Source: Mycobacterium persicum (GTDB lineage Bacteria > Actinomycetota > Actinomycetes > Mycobacteriales > Mycobacteriaceae). Taken from it: DNA of 64,000 nucleotides. Positions 57,601-64,000 of this stretch are shown here, in pieces. How positions within the stretch are numbered: position 1 is the stretch's first letter; the number at the start of each line of letters is the position of its first letter. The stretch lies in contig NZ_MVIF01000005.1 in NCBI RefSeq assembly GCF_002086675.1, positions 44,696 to 108,695 on the forward strand. The letters are read 5' to 3'. A program made the translations under genes and the position numbers. A model generated the notes under the pieces. That model saw nothing but the letters and a program-made list of their open reading frames with translations, did not search any database and was not told the origin of the DNA.

Positions 57601-60114
57601 CACCGGGTGCGGACTCATCTCGATGAAGGCATGACAGCCGTGACGGTCGGCCGCCGCGGCGACAGCCTGGTGGAATCGCACCGGGTTGCGCAAGTTGGCC
57701 GACCAATAGTCGGCATCCATCACCGGGTGTGAGTATTCGTCGATTGGGCGAGTGGTCGTGATGATCGGGATGCGCGGCGGCTGCGGAGTCAAATCCTGCA
57801 GCGCACTTCGCAATTCGGGAAGGATCGGGTCAATGATCGGGTGATGGGAGGCCACGTCGACCTCGACGCGTCGCGCCAGCCGATTCTGTGCGGCAACCGC
57901 GGCGATGATCGAGTCCACCGCCTCGGGCGGCCCGGCGATCACCGACTGACGCGGCGATGCATACACCGCCAGCGTCACCTGCGGATAGTCGGCGATCAGC
58001 GACTCGGCGGCATCGGCATCGAGTTCGAGCAGCGCCATCGCGCCCTGACCCGACAGCCGGGCCATCAACCGCGACCGGGTGGCGATCACCTTCATGCCCT
58101 GCTCGGGTGTCAATGCGCCGGCCACGACCGCCGCGGCCACCTCACCCATCGAATGCCCGATCACCGCATCGGGTGTCACGCCGTAGGACCGCCACAACTC
58201 GGTCAGCGCCAGCTGCATCCCGACCAGCACCGGCTGAATGCGGTCGATGCCGACCACCTCGTCGCCCGCGGAAAGTGTCTGCTGTAACGAAAAGCCAACC
58301 TGGGCAACGAATACCGGCTCCAGCTCGGCTACCGCCTTGGCGAACGCCGGTTCGTCGGCCAGCAACTGCCGGCCCATCCCGGCCCACTGCGAGCCCTGAC
58401 CCGAGTACACGAATACCCGGCCCGGTCCGCCAGCACGCTGATCACAACCCACCACACCGACCCGCGGCTGTCCGGCCGCCAGCGCCCGCAAGCCTGCGAT
58501 CGCCTCCGCGCGGTCACGCGCGATCACGGTGGCGACCTTGGCGTGCCGGGGCCGGTGATGGTTGATGGTGTGCGCCACGTCGGCAAGCGATGCCGCCGCG
58601 CCCGGGCCGGACATCCAGTCGGCCAACGCCGCGGCCGTGGCGGCCACGCGTTGCGCCGTCTTACCCGACACCGTCACGGTGGTGACAGGGGATGCTTCGA
58701 CGGCCGCCGGTGGCGCCTGGTCCGGGCCTTGTTCGAGCACCACGTGCGCGTTGGTCCCGCTGAGCCCGAACGACGACACCGCGGCTCGGCGAGGTCCAGA
58801 TGCCGCGGGCCACGGGGCGGTTTCGGTAGGCACGAACAGCCGCGTCGCCGACGCGTCGATGGCGGGGTTCCACCGGGTGAAGTGCAGATTGCGCGGAATC
58901 TGGCCGCGCTCGACCGCCAGCACCGCCTTGATGAATCCGGCCACCCCGGCGGCGGCCTCCAGGTGACCGATGTTGGTCTTGACCGAGCCCAGCGCGCACG
59001 CGCTCTCGCTCTGGCCTTTACCACCAAGGCCATACGTGGTCGCCAGCGACTCGAACTCGATGGGATCGCCCAATATTGTTCCGGTGCCGTGTGTTTCGAC
59101 ATACTGGACGCTGTCGGCGGTGACGTCGGCGAGCCGCAGCGCCGAGGCGATCACGTCGCGCTGGGCCAGCGCGTTGGGGGCGGGCATGCCGTTGGAGCGG
59201 CCGTCGGAGTTGGTTGCCGAACCTCGGACCACCGCCAGCACCCGGTCCTGGTCGCGCAGCGCGTCGGCCAACCGTTTGAGCACCACCACACCGCAGCCCT
59301 CGCCGCGCACGAATCCGTCGGCGTTGGCGTCGAAGCTGTTGCAGCGACCGGTCGGCGACAGCGCCGACCACTTGGACAGCGCGATCGCGGTGAACGGCGA
59401 CAACGTGAGCTGCACCCCGCCGGCCAGTGCGACGTCGGTTTCGCGCAGCCGCAGGCTTTGACAGGCCAGGTGGATCGCCACCAGTGACGACGAGCACGCG
59501 GTGTCCACGGCGACGGCCGGACCACGCAATCCCAGCAGGTAGGAGATCCGGCCGACGGCCGCGCAATGCGGGGTACCGGTGCTCAGGTAGGCGTCGATGT
59601 CGGCTCTGCGTTCGATGTTGACGATCGTGTAGTCCCACGACGACAGCCCCATCATCACGCCGGTTCGGCTGCCGCTCAAGGAATCCGGCTGGATACCGGC
59701 GTGTTCGAGCGCTTCCCAGGCAACCTCGAGCAGCATCCGATGCTGCGGGTCCATCGCCACCGCTTCGCGGGGCGTGATGCCGAAGAAGTCGGCGTCGAAA
59801 GCGTCGACGTCGGAAACGAAACCGCCCCACTTCGTCGTCATTCGCCCGGACGCCGACGGGTCGGGATCGTAGAACGCGTCGGCATCCCAGCGATCCGGCG
59901 GCACCTCGCCGATGGTGTCCACACCGTCGAGAAGCAGTTGCCAAAAGCTTTCCGGTCCGGTCACATTCCCCGGGAAACGGCATCCGACGCCCACCACCGC
60001 GATCGGCTCTGCGATGTCGGTGGGGAAGGCCGTCCCGGCGCGCACCAACTCGCGCGCCAGGGCGGCCCGGGCGTTGGGCGACAGTTGCGCCGCGCGTTCT
60101 GCCAGGCTCGTCAT
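54637..60114 (-). CDS. ppsD: Phthiocerol synthesis polyketide synthase PpsD
   Basis: Fourth module of the line. It has 1825 residues (M. tuberculosis 1827). Order: KS (C207 in DTACSSS), AT (S655 in GHSMGE), DH (H948 in LADHKVFG), KR ([29 protein letters not shown]) and ACP (S1734 in GLDSLMA). No enoyl reductase lies between DH and KR, so reduction is provided in trans by the enzyme at 16039-17295. ATG 60114 overlaps the ppsC stop (ATGA). The N-terminus is preceded by a short docking segment. Confidence 0.97.
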   Translation of the reverse strand: MTSLAERAAQLSPNARAALARELVRAGTAFPTDIAEPIAVVGVGCRFPGNVTGPESFWQLLLDGVDTIGEVPPDRWDADAFYDPDPSASGRMTTKWGGFVSDVDAFDADFFGITPREAVAMDPQHRMLLEVAWEALEHAGIQPDSLSGSRTGVMMGLSSWDYTIVNIERRADIDAYLSTGTPHCAAVGRISYLLGLRGPAVAVDTACSSSLVAIHLACQSLRLRETDVALAGGVQLTLSPFTAIALSKWSALSPTGRCNSFDANADGFVRGEGCGVVVLKRLADALRDQDRVLAVVRGSATNSDGRSNGMPAPNALAQRDVIASALRLADVTADSVQYVETHGTGTILGDPIEFESLATTYGLGGKGQSESACALGSVKTNIGHLEAAAGVAGFIKAVLAVERGQIPRNLHFTRWNPAIDASATRLFVPTETAPWPAASGPRRAAVSSFGLSGTNAHVVLEQGPDQAPPAAVEASPVTTVTVSGKTAQRVAATAAALADWMSGPGAAASLADVAHTINHHRPRHAKVATVIARDRAEAIAGLRALAAGQPRVGVVGCDQRAGGPGRVFVYSGQGSQWAGMGRQLLADEPAFAKAVAELEPVFVAQVGFSLQQTLSAGDEVVGIDRIQPVLVGMQLALTELWRSYGVTPDAVIGHSMGEVAAAVVAGALTPEQGMKVIATRSRLMARLSGQGAMALLELDADAAESLIADYPQVTLAVYASPRQSVIAGPPEAVDSIIAAVAAQNRLARRVEVDVASHHPIIDPILPELRSALQDLTPQPPRIPIITTTRPIDEYSHPVMDADYWSANLRNPVRFHQAVAAAADRHGCHAFIEMSPHPVLIHAITETLESAGDQIVTGAMNRDHDQTLFFHTQLATVGATTPDDANGRLVDAPPTPWQHSRFWVTDRSAMSELAASHPLLGAHIQMPSGGNHVWQADVGTDVSPWLADHKVFGQPIMPAAAFAEIALAAGAEALGVSAESIGMTQFEVEQMLPLDDHTQLTTQLIRNGDSQIRVEIYSRSPNGDFRRHATARVEQAPPDVARTRPEAHRAATAATVSPADFYALLRQTGQHHGPAFAALSRISRLSDGSAETEITLPDEAPRHPGYRLHPAMLDAALQSLGAAIPDGEVAGSAEASYLPVSFDKIRVYRDIGRHLTCRAQLSNLDGGAGKLGNVVLIDDTGQAAAEIGGIYLRRVERRAVPLPLSQKIFDAEWIESPITVEAGPAAGCEAAPGSWLVLTDVTADSQTRLMADQFIERWRSVRRVLTADLGDEPAVLAAFAETAGDPDHPPVGLVVFAGGASTGLDDGLVAARDRVWSITTVVRAVVGTWHGRSPRLWLVTGGGLPVHDDDPGAPATASLKGLVRALAFEHPDMRATLVDLDDMPDPLAKLTAELRDSGTDDVIAWRGDRRFVERLSRATLDAQAGHPVVRPGASYVVTGGLGGLGLVVAKWLVDRGAGRVVLNGRSEPTDDQRQVLAALEARAEIVVVRGDVAAPGVAERLIEAAGQAGAELRGVVHAAAVIEDSLVFSMSRDTLERVWAPKAAGALRMHHATEGCQLDWWLGFSSVASLLGSPGQAAYACASAWLDALVTWRRASGLPAAVINWGPWSEVGVAQALVGSVLDTITPAEGIEALDSLLAAGRARTGVARLRADRALIAFPEIRGISYFTRVVDELDSAGDLGDWAGPDALADLDAAEAQRVVTERMRARIAAVMGYADRSAVDPAVPLTELGLDSLMAVRIRNGARADFGVEPPVALILQGASLHDLTVDLMRQLGLSGPDQTLENQKSMATVRDRAQQRAAARHGAAARRRPTPPKPQVHGGQDL

Positions 60115-63100
60115 GACTCACCTCGTGCGGCGGCTTCCAGCTCGCTGGCTTCGACCAGATCGGCGAGCAAATCCATCTCCTCGTCAGACAGTTCGGGTTC
60201 CGCGTCCGCCGTGTGTTGCGCAGCGGCCGGCGGCGCATAGTCCATGCGTTCGCACAGTGCGGCCGCCAGATCGGTGATCGTCGGGTAGGCCCACACCAGG
60301 GCGACCGGCAAGGTGATGCCCAGACTTGCTTCCAGCCGGTTTCGCAATTCCAGGGCCATCAGCGAATCGAGCCCCAGCGTCTCCAACGGCCGGTGGTGGT
60401 CGATCGGATCGCTCGAGCGCAGCACCCCGCGGATCTCGTCGGCGATCGCCGACGCCAGGTAGCCCGGCCGTTCGGCCGCGTCCAGGGCGTCCAGCTGCGC
60501 CCGGACCTTGCCGCCGCCGCTTCGCTGGGGCGCCGTCGACTCCTGCAACTTTGCGAACAACGACGACCCGGCCACGGCGGGGAAGGATTGGAACCACTGC
60601 CGGGCGTCCAGGCTGAACACACCGGTGCGCGCCCGATCGGCGGCGAGCACCGCCTGCATCGCGGCCAGGCCCTGCTCGGCGGTGATCATCGACACGCCCA
60701 GATCGGCGAAGAACTGTGCGCGACCGACCTCGGCCCATGGGCCCCAGTTGATTCCGATCGCGGGCAGTCCGCGGGATCGGCGGTACGCGACCAGGCCGTC
60801 GACCCAGGAGTTCGCGGCGGCATAGGCGCCCTGCCCGGGTGTGCCGAGCAGCGCGGCGGCCGAGGAGAAGGTGAGCCACCAGTCCACGTCCCGCGACGCC
60901 GTTGCCTGGTGCAGCCGCCAGCTGCCGGCGACCTTCGGAGCGAAAACCCGCGCGGCAGCCGAATCGGTCATGTTCAACACGATTTCGTCGGCCAGCACCA
61001 TCGCGCTGTGCAGGACACCGGCCAGCCGGAAACCGGCCGCTTCGACGGCTTGCACCAGCCGGTCAGCGGTGCCGGGTTCGGCGATGTCACCGGTGACCAC
61101 CTCGATCCGGTGACCCGCGGCGCGCAGCTCCGCGATGGCCGCCTCGACGTCGTCACCGGGAGCCGAACGTCCGTTCAGCACAACCAATCCCGCGCCCTGC
61201 TCGACCAGCCAGCGGGCGACGACGAAGCCGAGACCGCCCATGCCGCCGACGATCAGGTAGCCGCCGTCGAGGCTGACCAATGGAAGCGGAGGCGGCGACG
61301 CGGCCGCTTCGATGCTGCCGCTGTCCGGTATCGAGATGACGATTTTGCCGGTGTGCTTACCGGAGGCCATCAGCCGGAATGCGTCGGCCGCGTCGCGCAG
61401 GCTGAATTCGGTGACGGGCAGCACCGGCAGGCTGCCGGCTGCCACGTGCTCCAGGATGTGTTGCAGCAGCTGGCGGTACTTCGCCGGTTGCAGCTTCAGG
61501 TTAAGGTCGAGGTCTACCACGCAGAAGGACGCGCTTTTGGCCAGCGCGGCGAGCCCCAGGTTGGCGTCGGCGTAGACGTCCTTCTTGCCCAGCTCGATGA
61601 ATCGACCACCGGGCGCCAGGATCTGCACGCCACGCTGGATTGCTTCTCCAGCAAGCGAATTGAGAACAACATCGACCCCGTAGCCGTTGGTGAGCTCGAG
61701 GATCTCGTCGGCGAAATCCACGGTGCGTGAGTCGCCGACGTACTCGACGCCGAGCTGAGACAGCATGTCGCGTTTGGCGTCCGAGCCGGCTGTGGTGTAG
61801 ATGCGGGCGCCGATCATCTTCGCGATCGAGACCGCCGCCATGCCGACGCCGCCGGTGGCGGAGTGGATGAGCACACGTTCGCCCGGGGCCAGCCGCCCGA
61901 CCTCGCACAGTGAATGCCAGGCGGTCAGATATGCGACGCCGAACGTGGCCGCCTCGTTGTCGGGCAGCGTGTCGGGGATGGGGACGACCAGATCGGCAAG
62001 CGTGCCCACGTGGGTGCCGAATGTGCCGGGACCGAAGGCGATGACACGCTGCCCGATCTCGACCGAGGCCTCCCCGGACCTTACGTCGTCGCCGACGGCG
62101 GTCACGTAGCCGACGCATTCGCCACCGATCACCGGCGCGGCGCCGTCGAGCCCCGGATACACGCCCATCGCCTTGAGCACGTCGCTGAAGTTGAGTCCCG
62201 CGGCGACCACCCGGACCTCGACCTGATCGCCCTGCGGCCTGGGCCGTTTCACCTCGTGGACCGTGAGCGCGTCCAGCCGGCCGGGCTGGTCGATCTGCAG
62301 CCGGACGGCTCCGCCCAAAGGCCCTGTGCCGTCGAGGTTCACGACGGTGCGGCGGGACTCGGCGGCCAGCTCACCCTTCGCGGTGGTGGGCGCGGGCACC
62401 AGCCGGTTGACGTAGCGCTGTCCGTCGCGGTAGGCGACCTCGTCGTGCTCGGACCCGGCGAGCAGCTCCGCGGTCAGGTCAGCCAGTGAGCCGGTGCCTT
62501 CGGGTTCGATGTCGACGAGGGTGGTCTTGAGTTCGGAATGCTCGAACGTCAACACCCGGGCGATTCCACGTAACTCGGTCTGCGCCAACGTGACCGAGTC
62601 GGTGGGATCGAACTGCTGGGCGCCGCGGGTGACGATCCACAGCCGCGGGCTCTTACGGGTGCCCATCCGTGTCACGGTCTCCACCACACGCGCGATCAGC
62701 AGGGTGCGCGCCCGCGCCAGCTCCAGCTGAGCGTCGTCGGGCAACGATTCGTCGACGCTGCGGGGCGGACAGACCATGACGATGCCGTCCCACCCGGAGC
62801 CGGACCGGGTGATCGCCGCGCGCAGCGCCGCTTCGTCGTGCGGCGAGACCTGTTCCACCTCGGTACGGTCGGACAGCGACGACCGCAACGCGGGCAGCAG
62901 CGGATCGCCCGCGGCAGGGTCGCCGATCAACAACAGCCGGTCCGGGCCCGCGGATGTCGGGTCCGCCTTGGTGAGCGGCGCCGGCTCCCACTCCACCGTG
63001 AACAGGCGTTGGGTGAGTTCGGTTGCGCCGCCGCCGGATCCGAGGACGGCCATTTCGACCTCGTCGATGACCAGCAGCGGCCGGCCATCCGGATCGGTCA

Positions 63101-64000
63101 GGACGACTTCGCCGACCAGCCGCTCCGAACCCTCGCGTGCGGCGAGGGTGCCGACGGCGCGGACGCCGCGGGTGACGTCGCCGTATACGTGTACGCCCGC
63201 GTAACGTACCGGCACCACCAGGGATTTCCGGGCGGTTCGCCCGCCGGCCAGGTCGGTGGCCATCCGGGTGGCGCCGAGCGTCTGCAACGCGATGTCCATC
63301 ATGACCGGATGCAGCGAGAAGTCGCGGGAACCCGGCCTGGCCGACGAGGGTAGCCGCACGTCGGCGCGGGCCGCGCCGGATTGCTCGACGGCGAGTCCGA
63401 CGATGCCTTGAAATGCCGGTCCGTGTTGTTGGCCGGCGCCGCGCAGCAGCTGGTACAGCTCCTCGGGGTCGAGTTCGTCCGCCGTGTCGCCGACCGCCGC
63501 AGCTGGTGCCTCGCCGTTCGACAGCGCGGCTGACTGGACGCGGGCAACGGTGGCGGTGGCATGGGTGGTCCAGTCCGAAGACCCACTGCGAGAGCGTATT
63601 TCGATCCGGCATCGTTGTTCGTCGCCGGTGAGCGTGGTGACCAGCACGGTGCCTTCGGTCACGTGCAGCATCTGGTGGAGGTCGAGCTCGCCGATCATCC
63701 AGGGCTGCTCGGGCCCGTCGTGCTCGACCGGGAAGGCCGCTGTCGCGGCGGCCAGCGCGACCTCGGCGTACGCCGCCCCGGGCAGCACGCAGAGATCGTC
63801 GATGACGTGATCGCCGAGCCACAGCAGGTCCGGGGCGAGCTCGCTTTCCCAAATCCGGGTGCCGTTGGTGGGGTCGGTGACACCGACGCCGAGCAGCGGG
63901 TGGATGCCTGCCCGGTGTAATGCGGACCCAGAGTGCGAAGTGGCGCTGATCCAGTGGCGGGTGTGCTGCCACGGGGTGGTGGGCAGCACGGGGTGTGGTT
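60111..64000 (-). CDS. ppsC: Phthiocerol synthesis polyketide synthase PpsC, C-terminal part
   Basis: The frame continues past the right edge, so only about the last 1296 of roughly 2190 residues are present. Visible domains in order are DH (LGDHVIDDLCVLPGAAYAEV), ER ([10 protein letters not shown]), KR ([30 protein letters not shown]) and ACP (serine codon 60363-60365 in LGLDSLM). KS and AT must lie outside the window. PpsC is the fully reducing module that makes the methylene carbons of phthiocerol. The stop overlaps the ppsD start by four bases. Confidence 0.96.
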   Translation of the reverse strand, partial: PHPVLPTTPWQHTRHWISATSHSGSALHRAGIHPLLGVGVTDPTNGTRIWESELAPDLLWLGDHVIDDLCVLPGAAYAEVALAAATAAFPVEHDGPEQPWMIGELDLHQMLHVTEGTVLVTTLTGDEQRCRIEIRSRSGSSDWTTHATATVARVQSAALSNGEAPAAAVGDTADELDPEELYQLLRGAGQQHGPAFQGIVGLAVEQSGAARADVRLPSSARPGSRDFSLHPVMMDIALQTLGATRMATDLAGGRTARKSLVVPVRYAGVHVYGDVTRGVRAVGTLAAREGSERLVGEVVLTDPDGRPLLVIDEVEMAVLGSGGGATELTQRLFTVEWEPAPLTKADPTSAGPDRLLLIGDPAAGDPLLPALRSSLSDRTEVEQVSPHDEAALRAAITRSGSGWDGIVMVCPPRSVDESLPDDAQLELARARTLLIARVVETVTRMGTRKSPRLWIVTRGAQQFDPTDSVTLAQTELRGIARVLTFEHSELKTTLVDIEPEGTGSLADLTAELLAGSEHDEVAYRDGQRYVNRLVPAPTTAKGELAAESRRTVVNLDGTGPLGGAVRLQIDQPGRLDALTVHEVKRPRPQGDQVEVRVVAAGLNFSDVLKAMGVYPGLDGAAPVIGGECVGYVTAVGDDVRSGEASVEIGQRVIAFGPGTFGTHVGTLADLVVPIPDTLPDNEAATFGVAYLTAWHSLCEVGRLAPGERVLIHSATGGVGMAAVSIAKMIGARIYTTAGSDAKRDMLSQLGVEYVGDSRTVDFADEILELTNGYGVDVVLNSLAGEAIQRGVQILAPGGRFIELGKKDVYADANLGLAALAKSASFCVVDLDLNLKLQPAKYRQLLQHILEHVAAGSLPVLPVTEFSLRDAADAFRLMASGKHTGKIVISIPDSGSIEAAASPPPLPLVSLDGGYLIVGGMGGLGFVVARWLVEQGAGLVVLNGRSAPGDDVEAAIAELRAAGHRIEVVTGDIAEPGTADRLVQAVEAAGFRLAGVLHSAMVLADEIVLNMTDSAAARVFAPKVAGSWRLHQATASRDVDWWLTFSSAAALLGTPGQGAYAAANSWVDGLVAYRRSRGLPAIGINWGPWAEVGRAQFFADLGVSMITAEQGLAAMQAVLAADRARTGVFSLDARQWFQSFPAVAGSSLFAKLQESTAPQRSGGGKVRAQLDALDAAERPGYLASAIADEIRGVLRSSDPIDHHRPLETLGLDSLMALELRNRLEASLGITLPVALVWAYPTITDLAAALCERMDYAPPAAAQHTADAEPELSDEEMDLLADLVEASELEAAARGES

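Overview
The window is high-GC DNA from a slow-growing Mycobacterium. It carries most of the locus for dimycocerosate waxes (DIM/PDIM) and phenolic glycolipid (PGL). Many predicted proteins match the M. tuberculosis products in sequence and length as I know them: FadD29, the chorismate lyase Rv2949c, FadD22, LppX, MmpL7, FadD28, Mas, PapA5, DrrA-C, PpsC-E and Rv2951c-Rv2953. No database search was run. The gene content fits a species that makes a fucose-containing, multi-sugar PGL, as M. kansasii and M. gastri do. The species call is an inference.

Layout. Positions 1-16018 are the saccharide region. It holds a tandem pair of UGT-like glycosyltransferases, gmd-fcl for GDP-L-fucose, five methyltransferases (two FkbM-like, two other class I SAM enzymes, and a Rv2956 homologue), twin Gfo/Idh/MocA oxidoreductases, a GT4 and a GT2 glycosyltransferase, and an HXXXD acyltransferase. 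Positions 16039-19514 hold the phthiocerol-tailoring enzymes (trans enoyl reductase, Rv2952-type methyltransferase, F420-type ketoreductase). Positions 19694-31662 run on the plus strand: fadD29, chorismate lyase, fadD22, an intact fused pks15/1, and lppX. Positions 31697-36239 (minus) are mmpL7 and fadD28, and mas (plus) follows at 36816-43121. Two extra methyltransferases lie at 43344-45441: a Rv2952 paralogue and a Rv2959c-type rhamnosyl O-methyltransferase. Then, on the minus strand, come papA5, drrC, drrB, drrA, ppsE, ppsD and a 5'-truncated ppsC that runs off the right edge.

How it works together. Chorismate lyase makes p-hydroxybenzoate. FadD22 activates and carries it, and Pks15/1 extends it. 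FadD29 hands the phenolic chain to the Pps line (PpsC-E here), and Rv2953, Rv2951c and Rv2952 finish the phenolphthiocerol. Mas with FadD28 makes mycocerosates, PapA5 esterifies them, and MmpL7, DrrABC and LppX export the lipid. The 5' region supplies GDP-fucose, four glycosyltransferases, several O-methyltransferases and probably one acyltransferase for the glycan.

The least explained parts are the species-specific additions: the mosaic glycosyltransferase duplication, the twin oxidoreductases around an AT-rich methyltransferase gene, the HXXXD acyltransferase, the methyltransferase pair between papA5 and mas, and short leader ORFs just upstream of, or overlapping, three sugar genes. No tRNA, rRNA, CRISPR array or insertion sequence was seen.
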